64,000 bases of DNA from Alphaproteobacteria bacterium (GTDB lineage Bacteria; Pseudomonadota; Alphaproteobacteria; Rs-D84): the NCBI GenBank assembly GCA_017629245.1, contig JAGBXO010000011.1, forward strand, positions 124,001 to 188,000, in the 5' to 3' direction. A program made the translations under genes and the position numbers. Below, in pieces: positions 53,517 to 62,483 of the stretch (positions within the stretch are counted from its first letter, which is position 1; each line of letters begins with the position of its first letter). The notes beneath the pieces are model-generated. The model saw only the letters and a program-made list of their open reading frames with translations. It was not told the DNA's origin and searched no databases.

Positions 53517-54218
53517 ATGCGTGATATTCAGATTGGGGGATTAGTATCATTCACTACAATTGATTACCCAGGGAAACTAGCCGCGGTTTTGTTTCTGGTG
53601 GGTTGTCCATTGAAATGTGCGTATTGTTCTAATCCCCATTTGTTATGCCCAGGGAACGGTGAATATGACCCAGAACGCGTTATGGATTGGATACAATCAC
53701 GCGTGGGCAAGTTAGAAGCCATTGTGTTTTCAGGTGGCGAAGCGTTGATGCAGGGCAATGCAACAGTTGACTATATGCAACGTGTGCGTGCATTGGGATT
53801 TAAAATCGGGTTGCATACAAATGGTTTTTACCCTGGTGCTTTGGAACAGGCAATTAATATAATTGACTGGGTCGGATTGGATTTCAAGGCAACGCGTGAA
53901 AAATATCCAGATTTAACCGGCCAAGATATTGCGTATAACAATATGATACGCAGTTTGGATATTTTAATCACCCATAACAAGGACTTTGAAGTTCGCATAA
54001 CATGCGACCCATTGTTTATCGATAAAGATAATCTGATGGAAATTATGGATATTTTGTCGGCGCGTGGTGTGCAAAATGTTGCAATACAAAAATATATTCC
54101 ACATTTTGAAACAGATACACACAAGACGACAGACGTAATGCGAAATCAGTTTTTTATTGATACGGATTTACGCGATAAAATAAACAGCATGTTTAAATCT
54201 GTTATATGGCGGGAATAA
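53517..54218 (+). CDS. nrdG: anaerobic ribonucleotide reductase activating protein
   Basis: NrdG, the radical-SAM enzyme that makes the glycyl radical in class III reductase. The cluster motif C-x3-C-x2-C is in GCPLKCAYCSNP near residues 29-40, followed by FSGGEALMQ near 77. The 233-aa size fits the NrdG type that serves enzymes with the zinc-ribbon/RPV glycyl loop. It begins 5 bases after the detached glycyl-radical gene, so all three are one operon. A terminator follows. Confidence 0.92.
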   Translation: MRDIQIGGLVSFTTIDYPGKLAAVLFLVGCPLKCAYCSNPHLLCPGNGEYDPERVMDWIQSRVGKLEAIVFSGGEALMQGNATVDYMQRVRALGFKIGLHTNGFYPGALEQAINIIDWVGLDFKATREKYPDLTGQDIAYNNMIRSLDILITHNKDFEVRITCDPLFIDKDNLMEIMDILSARGVQNVAIQKYIPHFETDTHKTTDVMRNQFFIDTDLRDKINSMFKSVIWRE

Positions 54219-54248
54219 TAGAAACGGCACAATGTGTGCCGTTTTTAT
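54219..54248. terminator. bidirectional terminator after nrdG
   Basis: Stem AACGGCAC/GTGCCGTT around AATGT-like loop, with T5 to the right and A-rich sequence to the left. Confidence 0.8.
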
Positions 54249-54649
54249 CGTGATTTGCTGACTACCCTGTACCACTTCGCATCCAATTCCGCATTACCAG
54301 TAATGCGCGGTTCAACAATAACCCATGATGACCAATTTTTAAACAGTTCGTCTGCGCGTGCGCGATCTGCAGACACAATTTCTAGACGCCCCGCCTGGGA
54401 TTTTATACTGTCATAGGCGTGCGAATATTTAATACCCAAATCTGACAATAATTTTCCCAACTGGGCTGCCTGGTCATGTGTTGTAAATTCAAAACCTGAT
54501 ACCGGACGTCCATCAAAATCTTTCAAATTATGATTATATGATGCACTGTTTGTACCCGAATTTTTTGCAATTGCATTCAGGATTTCCATAACCCCACCAT
54601 AGGTTATAACCCGATGTTGCGCCTGGGCAAATTTTTGCTTTTTATCCAC
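54245..54649 (-). CDS. hypothetical protein, 134 aa
   Basis: A small soluble alpha/beta protein. It starts with GTG, fixed by AAGGAT about 9 bases upstream. Features such as VSGFEFTTHDQAAQLGKLLSDLG and LEIVSADRARADELF suggest a ferredoxin-like fold but no family is recognised. Single gene, convergent with nrdG. Confidence 0.65.
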   Translation of the reverse strand: MDKKQKFAQAQHRVITYGGVMEILNAIAKNSGTNSASYNHNLKDFDGRPVSGFEFTTHDQAAQLGKLLSDLGIKYSHAYDSIKSQAGRLEIVSADRARADELFKNWSSWVIVEPRITGNAELDAKWYRVVSKSR

Positions 54650-54848
54650 TTGTTAATCCTTTATATGTTTCATACATATGCAATTTTATCATACAAATAT
54701 ATAGCACACAATGTGTTTTTACCCATATCAACCCAAGGTTGTTATTAGATAAACTATCTCTTTTTTTCTTGATTGGCACGATTATTTATGAAATAATTCA
54801 ACCCTGACACGAAAACAATACAACGATTCATATTACAAGAGATTAGAC

Positions 54849-55094
54849 ATGCAACACAAAACACTATGGAACAGCATTGAACAACTTGCAAAATTACAAG
54901 GATTAACATGCTCGGCCCTGGCAAAAAGAAGCGGTTTGGACGCAACAACATTTAACAAAAGCAAGCGATTTTCTTCGGATGGCACGCCACGATGGCCATC
55001 ATGTGCGACAATTGCAAAAATAATAGAAGCAACGAATACTAGCCTGCTGGAATTTGCAGAAATTTTTTATAAATCAGCACAAGAACAAAAATAA
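54849..55094 (+). CDS. XRE-family DNA-binding protein
   Basis: An 81-aa helix-turn-helix protein. LTCSALAKRSGLDATTFNKS near residues 19-38 is the recognition unit, and the following RFSSDGTPRWPSCATIAKII with a terminal TSLLEFAEI helix is characteristic of a small alphaproteobacterial XRE regulator family. It lacks a sensor domain, so control would rest on DNA binding or dimerisation. The target is unknown. Ends in a terminator next to tRNA-Ser. Confidence 0.82.
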   Translation: MQHKTLWNSIEQLAKLQGLTCSALAKRSGLDATTFNKSKRFSSDGTPRWPSCATIAKIIEATNTSLLEFAEIFYKSAQEQK

Positions 55095-55118
55095 AACACC
55101 CCGTTGGGGTGATTTTTA
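55095..55118 (+). terminator. terminator of the XRE gene
   Basis: Stem CACCCC/GGGGTG around GTT, then ATTTTTATT. Confidence 0.82.
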
Positions 55119-55122
55119 TTAC

Positions 55123-55212
55123 TGGCGGATGGTGAGGGATTCGAACCCCCGGTGGAGTTGCCCCCACAACGGTTTTCAAGACCGCCGCATTCGACCGCTC
55201 TGCCAACCATCC
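55123..55212 (-). tRNA. tRNA-Ser (TGA)
   Basis: A 90-nt class II tRNA with encoded CCA. GGATGGT pairs with ACCATCC, the loop CTTGAAA gives anticodon TGA, and a long variable arm is present. Confidence 0.95.
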
Positions 55213-55256
55213 GAAACTGTTTGTAAAGCTAAAAACTCAACGGCGTGTATTGTACA

Positions 55257-56054
55257 TTATTTTTTGCGAATTGCAAATACAAAAATTAATAATCCTGCAA
55301 AAAACATTATGCCTGACAATAACTGCCCCATCGTCAGCCCCCACGATGTTAAAAAACCAATCTGGGCATCAGGCGCGCGGAACAATTCACAAAACATTCG
55401 AAACACCGCATATCCCATCCCCATAATCCCACCCAGGGCACCAGGATACCTGCGAAGATTGGTATAACGATACAGACAATACATTATTACAAATAATAGG
55501 ACGCCTTCGGTTGCGGCCTCGTACAATGGGCTGGGGTGACGGGGAATTGGGGTGTCGCCGTTAAACACAACCGCCCAGGGCGCATCGGTGGGACGGCCCA
55601 TAACCTCGCGATTAATGAAGTTTGCGATACGACCAAAGAACAGGCCAATCGGTGCAACGACCGACATTATATCCAATATCTTCCATGCATTTAATTTCTG
55701 TATATGCGAAAACATAAATACAGATGCAATTACACCGAACAAGCCGCCATGAAAGCTCATCCCGCCGTGCCACACAGCAAATATTTCCAACGGGTGTGAA
55801 AAAAAATACCCCAGGTCATAAAATAACACATACCCCAGACGGCCACCCAGAATTACCCCAAACACAACCCAGGTTAATAAGTCATCCAGCTGTTTGCGGG
55901 TAAGTTTTATTGTGCTGTTATTTGCACACATCAGGCGTTTGAACAACCAATACCCGACAACAAACCCCGCAACATAAGCCAATGCATACCAGCGCACATC
56001 CAGCCCAAACAGGCTGAATGCGACAGGAGATACCGGGTTTAATGTTATTGCCAT
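55257..56054 (-). CDS. lgt: prolipoprotein diacylglyceryl transferase
   Basis: Lgt attaches diacylglycerol from phosphatidylglycerol to the lipobox Cys of lipoproteins in the inner membrane. VRWYALAYVAGF near residue 20-31, the signature GRIANFINREVMGRPTD near 137-153 and PRHPSPLYEAATEG near 170 are diagnostic. Seven membrane helices, 265 aa. Several predicted lipoproteins in this window are its likely substrates. Confidence 0.95.
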   Translation of the reverse strand: MAITLNPVSPVAFSLFGLDVRWYALAYVAGFVVGYWLFKRLMCANNSTIKLTRKQLDDLLTWVVFGVILGGRLGYVLFYDLGYFFSHPLEIFAVWHGGMSFHGGLFGVIASVFMFSHIQKLNAWKILDIMSVVAPIGLFFGRIANFINREVMGRPTDAPWAVVFNGDTPIPRHPSPLYEAATEGVLLFVIMYCLYRYTNLRRYPGALGGIMGMGYAVFRMFCELFRAPDAQIGFLTSWGLTMGQLLSGIMFFAGLLIFVFAIRKK

Positions 56055-56063
56055 ATATATTTC

Positions 56064-56318
56064 TTAACGAGTTCTTTGCAATGTACCCTGCAAATTTGCG
56101 ATGGTTTTTTCCAGGCGCGCCAGGCGCTGGGCCTGAAAACTGTCCAATTGTGGTAATGCACGCAGACCGTCTGCTTCACGCATGTATTCTGCACACATTG
56201 CACTAAGGCCTTTTATCCCACTTTGACATTTTGAACGACTTTGCATACACTCATCATCGCGTTTCAAATCACGCAATATTGCACGACCACGCCGTGCGAA
56301 TTGTTCTGTTGTTGGCAT
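56064..56318 (-). CDS. small helical hypothetical protein
   Basis: An 84-aa charged, coiled-coil-like protein with three cysteines in its first half. AAAGGATAAAAA precedes the ATG. It follows another small helical gene after 25 bases and precedes lgt by 9 bases, so the three may be co-transcribed. Not recognised. Confidence 0.6.
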   Translation of the reverse strand: MPTTEQFARRGRAILRDLKRDDECMQSRSKCQSGIKGLSAMCAEYMREADGLRALPQLDSFQAQRLARLEKTIANLQGTLQRTR

Positions 56319-56343
56319 TTTTTTATCCTTTTGTTCTGTTTAA

Positions 56344-56562
56344 TTATTTTGATAATGTTGATTTGATATTAGAAATAATTTCTTTCAACTTTTTTATCAG
56401 CTTGGCATCTTTGGCAGAGCGCAACTTTTGTTCCGCAGTCTCTAACTGCTTTTTCAAATGTCCATCAACTACACATTTTTCCTGCTTTTTGCCAAAATCT
56501 TCACGCAAACCATTGCGCCTGCGTGCCTCGATTCGTTCTTGTTCGTATTTGTGAAGTCCCAT
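56344..56562 (-). CDS. small basic helical hypothetical protein
   Basis: A 72-aa lysine-rich protein, probably a single long amphipathic helix. AAAAGGATAAAAAAT precedes ATG. First gene of the small unit leading to lgt. Not recognised. Confidence 0.6.
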   Translation of the reverse strand: MGLHKYEQERIEARRRNGLREDFGKKQEKCVVDGHLKKQLETAEQKLRSAKDAKLIKKLKEIISNIKSTLSK

Positions 56563-56637
56563 ATTTTTTATCCTTTTGGCCTTGAATTACACTCTTTATT
56601 GTATTATATATTTGTTAAATAACAAGGAGAAAGATTT

Positions 56638-57351
56638 ATGAAGCAAATTAAGTCTGCAATGCAACCCGGTGGGATTGAATTATATCTGAAACGTATATTT
56701 GCGTTAATGTTCGGTGCTGTTGGTGTGACAGCGGTGGCCGCGTATATGACCATATGGGGCGGTGGATTGCAATATTTGTTTAATTTTTCAACAGGTGGAA
56801 TGTCTGGACTGTATTATGTATTACTGTTTGGTGGGTTGGCACTATCTATATGGGCCCAGGTTCGTGTATTCAGTATGAAACCTGCAACAGCAGCTTTGCT
56901 GTTGATGCTGTATGCGGTGTTAATTGGCGTAACAATGACGCCGTTGATTGCGGTTGCACTGTCAGTAAATCCGGGATCTATTTTGATGGCCTTTGTTGTT
57001 GCGGCGTTAATGTTCGCATGTATGGCTGTGTTTGGATATAAAACGATTAAAGATTTATCTTTTATGGGGATTTTCCTGACCATGGGTATGGTTGGATTAA
57101 TCTTGGTTGGGTTGTTATCGTTTGTATGGCCGGCGATGATGGGCGGCGTGTTTGGAACAATCGTATGCTTTATCGGCGTGTTGGTATTTGCGCTGTTTAC
57201 TGCGTACGATATGCAAAATCTAAAGCGCGCATATGCCGTTATTGGCGATACAAATCAAAAAAATCAATTAGCTGTATTGGGTGCATTGCATTTGTATATT
57301 TCATTTATCGCAATGTTCCAATATCTGTTAAGTTTATTTAATCGCGAATAA
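56638..57351 (+). CDS. Bax inhibitor-1/YccA family membrane protein
   Basis: A 237-aa protein with seven membrane helices, of the BI-1/YccA (TMBIM) family of proton- or calcium-leak proteins and FtsH modulators. The late helix with FALFTAYDMQNLKRAY and the final LHLYISFIAMFQYLLSLF match the family signature, including the Asp pair region. AAGGAG precedes ATG. A ferredoxin gene follows after 26 bases. Confidence 0.9.
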   Translation: MKQIKSAMQPGGIELYLKRIFALMFGAVGVTAVAAYMTIWGGGLQYLFNFSTGGMSGLYYVLLFGGLALSIWAQVRVFSMKPATAALLLMLYAVLIGVTMTPLIAVALSVNPGSILMAFVVAALMFACMAVFGYKTIKDLSFMGIFLTMGMVGLILVGLLSFVWPAMMGGVFGTIVCFIGVLVFALFTAYDMQNLKRAYAVIGDTNQKNQLAVLGALHLYISFIAMFQYLLSLFNRE

Positions 57352-57377
57352 GACACTAAGATACAAGGAGTAAAAAA

Positions 57378-57557
57378 ATGGCTTATAAAATTGACCCAAG
57401 TAAATGTATTGGTTGTCACACATGCATGGGAATGTGCCCAGTATGCGCAATATCTGTTGGTCCAGATGGCAAATGTGTAATCGACCCGGCAAAGTGCATT
57501 TCATGTGGCACATGCGCATCAATCTGTCCGGTTGGCGCAATCGCCCCAGACGCATAA
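57378..57557 (+). CDS. 2[4Fe-4S] ferredoxin, clostridial type
   Basis: A 59-aa ferredoxin with two full clusters: CIGCHTCMGMCP and CISCGTCASICP. The two halves mirror each other, as in clostridial ferredoxins. It is a low-potential electron carrier in the cytoplasm, typical of anaerobes, and might supply electrons to radical-SAM enzymes such as NrdG; that link is inferred. CAAGGAG precedes ATG. It lies close behind the BI-1 gene and ends in a terminator. Some Cys (in PVCAI) are extra to the cluster set. Confidence 0.93.
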   Translation: MAYKIDPSKCIGCHTCMGMCPVCAISVGPDGKCVIDPAKCISCGTCASICPVGAIAPDA

Positions 57558-57559
57558 TA

Positions 57560-57586
57560 AAACCCGCCAAAAGGCGGGATTTTTAT
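57560..57586 (+). terminator. ferredoxin terminator
   Basis: Stem CCCGCC/GGCGGG around AAAA, then ATTTTTATT. Confidence 0.88.
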
Positions 57587-57645
57587 TGATTTTCCATTTT
57601 TTTATATTAATATGCGTGGACAAATTTATAAAAAGGAAAATTAAT

Positions 57646-58092
57646 ATGGATGTAAAAGCAGTTGTATATAAATATATATCAGACGCAACAGGTATACGCA
57701 ATTTTAAAGACAGTGATTCTTTGGATAGTTTGGGTATGGACTCGCTGGATGTGATTGAGATGTTGATGGACCTGGAAGGAAAATATTGCATTGACGCCAT
57801 TGATACAGGATACAAACCAATCAGGACAGTTAATGATGTTACACGCACGATTGAGGCGGCCATAGAAAATGTTGATCATACGCTGTATGAATTGCGCGCA
57901 CAACAAAAGAAGAACACATCTTTGTACACAATCAAGCAGTGCAAGCCACACTGTCGCGTAAGTGAAGAACCTTGTAAAAAAATACAGCCTGGCAAGATTA
58001 AGAATAATGGCGTATCACCATGCGAGCAGGTAAACTGTATCATTGTAAGAAATATGAAAAAAATGCTGTCTGAATTACAAAAGACAAAATAA
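57646..58092 (+). CDS. acyl carrier protein-like with cysteine-rich C-terminal extension
   Basis: A 148-aa protein. Residues 1-78 are an acyl carrier domain with the phosphopantetheine motif GMDSLDVIEML (Ser33). After a short linker, residues about 95-148 form a basic tail with five cysteines (CKPHC, EEPC, SPCEQVNC), which is not part of any carrier protein I know. The tail might bind metal, form disulfides or hold a partner. The main fatty-acid ACP gene is normally about 78 aa and next to fabF/fabD, so this is a specialised second copy. AAAGGAAAATTAAT precedes ATG. Confidence 0.8.
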   Translation: MDVKAVVYKYISDATGIRNFKDSDSLDSLGMDSLDVIEMLMDLEGKYCIDAIDTGYKPIRTVNDVTRTIEAAIENVDHTLYELRAQQKKNTSLYTIKQCKPHCRVSEEPCKKIQPGKIKNNGVSPCEQVNCIIVRNMKKMLSELQKTK

Positions 58093-58093
58093 A

Positions 58094-58118
58094 GAAACGC
58101 CCAATCGGGCGTTCTTTT
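58094..58118. terminator. bidirectional terminator after the carrier protein gene
   Basis: Stem AACGCCC/GGGCGTT around AATC, flanked by A-rich and TTCTTTTA sequence. Confidence 0.82.
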
Positions 58119-59850
58119 ATTGTTCAGGCATCACCAACGCTGGGATTGTTGCAACATCGTTATACTGGGACAAGAAACGAGTACCGGTGGCACAATATAT
58201 CTTGGACAAAGAGTCCTTGTATTCACGAACGGCAGTCACCCAACGTTCATCAATATCTTGCTTTGCACCCTGGTATCCGGAAAATGCCCCCATCACACCG
58301 CCGACCCCGGCACCTGTCAATGTGGATTTCAGACGCGCCTTGTTCCCGAAGTCAATCAGATTGCCATCTTCGGCATTGCGATATATTGGATGGAAATCTT
58401 CTAATTCATAATTCATGTCTTCCTTTAAGCGATAACCTTCGTTCTTGTTATCACGCAGGTAGAGTTTGTCTGGGTCCAAATTCTTTTTAACTTCGCCCCA
58501 GTCGGCGCGTTTATATCCAAATGCAGAATCTTTGACATCGGCAATCATAGCTGGTTCTTTTTTATCTGCGACCCTGGCAGATTCTATTTTTATAAATGTT
58601 GTATCAGTAATTGTGCTCTCAGAAACTTCTTTCATATAGCGACCTTTGTGTGCATCTGGTCCTTCGCCCATTATTGATACAAAACGATTTGTACCACACA
58701 CGCCATTGAAGTTTATTTCTTGTAAATCTTCCAGGGTTTTATCGCCTTCACATCCCAATTTTATAGAAATCAGTTCCCTGTTTATACAGTTTACATACTC
58801 GTTACCTTTTATGTCGCAAACATAGGTATCTTCGGTACGCATATTGTAAAACCCCGCCTTGATAACATCACCTGCGCTTTCATCGCCTGTGCCATTTTCC
58901 CCCCGGCCAGTAAAATCTGCACCTTTGGCAGCAATTCCCCACAAACATGTTGTTTTTCGACCTTCTACAATACAATCTTCGATACGCAAAACCGCATCAC
59001 CGGATGCAACCATATTGCCAACAACCGCACCCGCCGTTGCATTTACGCCGGCCGATAGAATTGTATCACCGGCAACCTTGCCCGTTTGGGTATGACCAAC
59101 CATTAATGCCGCACCACCCAGTGCGCCAACGATTGTACTTTTTGTTTTATGTTCGCCACCGCCAAACATTCCCGTTTTGCCTGGTTCGTTTTTACCAACA
59201 AAATTTCCACCAACACCACCAATCAATGCACCTGCGACAATTTTCAGACCGGCATCTTGTTTTTGTTCCTGGTTCATAACCGAGACAACATCTTCCATTG
59301 TTGGTTCATGATCTGCTGGGAATTCAACCTTTTCAGCTGCATCTAAATAAGAAAGTTCAGGGAAAGCGGATATATTACAGCGAATTGATTCACCCGCAGG
59401 TAAATTTATACGCGCCAAGACCAAGTCTTCGCCTTTGGGACCGGCCTGGAATGCGCGCATTTCAATCACAGATGTACATGTTGAAGCACCACCCGATGCA
59501 CGACCGGCGGTCGGCGTTGCCCATTCAAACTTACCATCCGGATAAATCATAGAACAACGTTCCAGTTGTGCCATTGACACGGGGGCCTGGGCATTTGCAG
59601 AACGCACCTGTTCAGCAATTTCAGGGTTCGCAACATGAATTGGCAATTCTGCAGGTTGCACAGGTTCTGCCGTCGCCTGGGCAGCCATTGTGTTCGCAAC
59701 CGCATTATATCGCATATCATTTACTTGTTGATAGCCCTGGGCATTACTGCGCGACAGATTACCAACACGAATACCCGCCGCGTATGCACCAGACGCATAC
59801 GCCAATGCCGCCATTAACGAATAATAAAATGCTGTTTTTTTTCTTCTCAT
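58117..59850 (-). CDS. exported glycine-zipper protein, 577 aa
   Basis: An exported protein with a signal peptide (to about residue 24, AYA). Residues about 200-285 hold glycine-zipper hydrophobic segments (ALIGGVGGNFVGKN, ALGGAALMVG, AGAVVGNMVASG) as in outer-membrane-associated or pore-forming proteins, with another zipper (LTGAGVGGVMGAFSG) near the C-terminus. At least nine cysteines are spread through the outside region. It precedes nothing on its own strand except the barrel gene upstream, 67 bases away. Not recognised. Confidence 0.75.
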   Translation of the reverse strand: MRRKKTAFYYSLMAALAYASGAYAAGIRVGNLSRSNAQGYQQVNDMRYNAVANTMAAQATAEPVQPAELPIHVANPEIAEQVRSANAQAPVSMAQLERCSMIYPDGKFEWATPTAGRASGGASTCTSVIEMRAFQAGPKGEDLVLARINLPAGESIRCNISAFPELSYLDAAEKVEFPADHEPTMEDVVSVMNQEQKQDAGLKIVAGALIGGVGGNFVGKNEPGKTGMFGGGEHKTKSTIVGALGGAALMVGHTQTGKVAGDTILSAGVNATAGAVVGNMVASGDAVLRIEDCIVEGRKTTCLWGIAAKGADFTGRGENGTGDESAGDVIKAGFYNMRTEDTYVCDIKGNEYVNCINRELISIKLGCEGDKTLEDLQEINFNGVCGTNRFVSIMGEGPDAHKGRYMKEVSESTITDTTFIKIESARVADKKEPAMIADVKDSAFGYKRADWGEVKKNLDPDKLYLRDNKNEGYRLKEDMNYELEDFHPIYRNAEDGNLIDFGNKARLKSTLTGAGVGGVMGAFSGYQGAKQDIDERWVTAVREYKDSLSKIYCATGTRFLSQYNDVATIPALVMPEQ

Positions 59851-59917
59851 CCTCTGTATCCCCTGCCCCTGCTATCAAATGTATGCAACCGGGACATGCC
59901 CGGTGCAAAACGACCTG

Positions 59918-61027
59918 CTAGAACTGTAATCTTAATCTGACACCAACATCAACCATGCCCAGTCTGCCACTTTCATACCAGTTAGTATAGTGGAATACAC
60001 TGTCATATGGTGCCTCATACTCGCCAGCGGCACCGTCACCCAACCATTCAATCTGGGATAACACAATACTGCCCGAAGTCTTAACCTTGCCCAGGTTGGC
60101 ATAACGAACAAAGAAATCTAGCTTTATACCACCCTGCATTTCTGTTGTCACACCCCCTTCTAGCATAAAGGCAAAAGATTCTGTTGTTCCGCCGTTATGG
60201 TATGCATAAATGTCAGAAATTCCAGTTAACTGCCCCGCACCTGCATAGGCAGGATCCATCACAGAATAAAATGTATTATCATACACAACGTAATCTGCAA
60301 TTGTATTTAGCGAAATTCCAACACCCGCCCCAACATAAGGCCGCAATGCACCACCAGCCAAATAACCCGTAAACGAATCAATATTATAGTAAACATTTAA
60401 CATTGTTGTATTTGCAGTAATAGCACCGCCATCAACCTGCGCTTCAACAAATCCGCCGGCACCGTCTGATGTCTGAACAGTATTTGGATAACTGATGCCA
60501 GAATAACGTAAATACGAAAAATCAATACGAATATCATTATTTATCGCCGCACCAACAGACAACTGTAATGGAATTACACTGTCCGAATCAAAGTCTGCCC
60601 CCTGGAATGCACCCGGCACAGTATAGGCATCTTCTTCGCCTGTATAATCAGCAGACAAACTGCCCATAACAGATGCGGTATACGCAACTGACAACCCAAC
60701 ATACAGACCACTGTCTGCCAGACGCTCATAATCCGACGGTTGATAATAAGAACGTCCCGCTGTTGTTCCAGACGACCCCACGCGTGGCAACGCACCCGTC
60801 ACCCGATTTGGTTGCGCCGCAGCAACGCGATTATACGGCATATTGTAAGCACCAGCGGTCTGCATTGCACGCGCACCAGTATTCTGCATATACCCAACCT
60901 GACCGGCAGCACCAGCCATCATCTGTGCACCTTGATATGACGGATAACCCGTATAAGCCGCATTCGTCGCACCAGGCACCACAAATAAAAGACCCGTCAA
61001 CACGGCAAAAACGCTGAATTTTTTCAT
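59918..61027 (-). CDS. outer-membrane beta-barrel protein, 369 aa
   Basis: An exported protein with signal peptide (residues 1-23, NAA), a Gln/Ala/Tyr-rich region (about 30-85) and a barrel domain from about residue 100 that ends in VGVRLRLQF, a C-terminal Phe. The strands and loops resemble the P44/Msp2-like surface antigens of Rickettsiales in general style only. GGGAAAGGT precedes ATG. It is 67 bases upstream of the glycine-zipper gene, so they may be co-expressed surface proteins. Confidence 0.8.
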   Translation of the reverse strand: MKKFSVFAVLTGLLFVVPGATNAAYTGYPSYQGAQMMAGAAGQVGYMQNTGARAMQTAGAYNMPYNRVAAAQPNRVTGALPRVGSSGTTAGRSYYQPSDYERLADSGLYVGLSVAYTASVMGSLSADYTGEEDAYTVPGAFQGADFDSDSVIPLQLSVGAAINNDIRIDFSYLRYSGISYPNTVQTSDGAGGFVEAQVDGGAITANTTMLNVYYNIDSFTGYLAGGALRPYVGAGVGISLNTIADYVVYDNTFYSVMDPAYAGAGQLTGISDIYAYHNGGTTESFAFMLEGGVTTEMQGGIKLDFFVRYANLGKVKTSGSIVLSQIEWLGDGAAGEYEAPYDSVFHYTNWYESGRLGMVDVGVRLRLQF

Positions 61028-61109
61028 ACCTTTCCCATTATTCCTTTTGGCATATTATACCATTTCAGGAGAATTGGTGCAAGTAATTGTGCAAATTTAC
61101 GCGACAGAT

Positions 61110-62360
61110 TTATTTCTTTTTATACGCCAGAACATAAGGCACAAATTTATCCATATACAAATCTGGCAACAAACTGCGCGGTATTAGGATGGAATTACCC
61201 ATACCCGCCGCCATTTTCTGCACACGTTCGCCATTTTTGGCATTAATCAATTCAGTCAACTTTACAGTCACCGAATCCATCGTTCCTGGCAGGATAAAGG
61301 TTATTTCGTCGCCAGTGCGCGTTTCGTTACGCAATTCAAATGTAATATTTTCATCTGACACTGCGGTAATCACACCCGCCGCACGATAGTCCGATGTACT
61401 GCGCGTTGTTTCATAGTTGTGTGCATCTGCACCCACCGGCCCATCAAAGAACGCCGTTGTATAACCGCGCGTTTCCATACGATTTAAATCAGCCATAAAT
61501 GGCGTGGGGTCAAAATTTTCGGGGTCACGTGCATAGGCGTCCAATGCACAACGGTACGCATGAACCACACTGCCGACATAGTATTCAGACCGATTTCGCC
61601 CTTCTATCTTCAGCGAATCCGGTGCGGCCGATACAACCTCGGCCAGGCGGGGCATCAGGCACAGGTCTTTGGAATTCATGATGTATGCGCCGCGTGCGTC
61701 TTCGTCAATTGGCATTTCAATACCAGAATCTTTTTCACGCAAAATAACATCGTATTTCCAACGACACAGTTGCGCGCACGCCCCACGATTTGCCGGGCGA
61801 CCTGTTATAAAATTAGACAACAGGCAACGCCCCGAATAAGACATGCACATTGCACCATGCACAAATATTTCCAGCCCAACATCCGGACATTCAGCGCGTA
61901 TATTTTTAAATTCACTGTGTGACACTTCGCGCGCCAACACGCACAGTTTTGCACCCGCATTTTGCCAGAATTTAACCGTTTTTGCCGAACAGATATTTGC
62001 CTGAGTTGAAATATGGATTGGCATATCAGGAAAGTTTTCACGCACCCACATCACGATACCAGGATCAGACACAATCAGTGCATCAGGCTGCAAATAACGT
62101 ATTGTATCTGCAACACGTGGCATGTGCGCATACTCAAAATCATGCGCGAACAGATTGAATGCCAAATACACCTTTTTCCCGGCAGCATGCGCCAGTTCAA
62201 TTCCCTGCTTTACTTCGTCGGTGGTGATTTTCGCACGCGCCCGCATTGAAAAGCCAGGCAACCCTGCATATATTGCATCTGCACCATATAAAATGGCGGT
62301 TTTAAAAGCGTCCAGCGTACCCGCCGGCGCCAACAATTCTGGTAATTTAATCTTAGTCAT
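61110..62360 (-). CDS. U32-family protein (TrhP/YegQ-like tRNA hydroxylation)
   Basis: A 416-aa peptidase-U32-type protein. LLAPAGTLDAFKTAILYGADAIY near the start, EIFVHGAMCMSYSGRC near residue 165-180, and GACAQLCRWKY near 201 carry the conserved cysteines thought to bind an Fe-S cluster. E. coli YegQ (TrhP) takes part in 5-hydroxyuridine formation in tRNA wobble position; the same role is inferred. ATG at 62360 is used because the longer form would begin with TTG overlapping the GGGG site. Confidence 0.88.
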   Translation of the reverse strand: MTKIKLPELLAPAGTLDAFKTAILYGADAIYAGLPGFSMRARAKITTDEVKQGIELAHAAGKKVYLAFNLFAHDFEYAHMPRVADTIRYLQPDALIVSDPGIVMWVRENFPDMPIHISTQANICSAKTVKFWQNAGAKLCVLAREVSHSEFKNIRAECPDVGLEIFVHGAMCMSYSGRCLLSNFITGRPANRGACAQLCRWKYDVILREKDSGIEMPIDEDARGAYIMNSKDLCLMPRLAEVVSAAPDSLKIEGRNRSEYYVGSVVHAYRCALDAYARDPENFDPTPFMADLNRMETRGYTTAFFDGPVGADAHNYETTRSTSDYRAAGVITAVSDENITFELRNETRTGDEITFILPGTMDSVTVKLTELINAKNGERVQKMAAGMGNSILIPRSLLPDLYMDKFVPYVLAYKKK

Positions 62361-62483
62361 GTCTATATTGTGCCCCAAATAAAATCAAAGGCAAGGATAT
62401 TGTTTTGATAACAAGAAAAAACTTTAAAATATGCAAAAAAAATGCTATCCTTGTAGGGATAAATTCAAAAAAAAGGAGAGATT

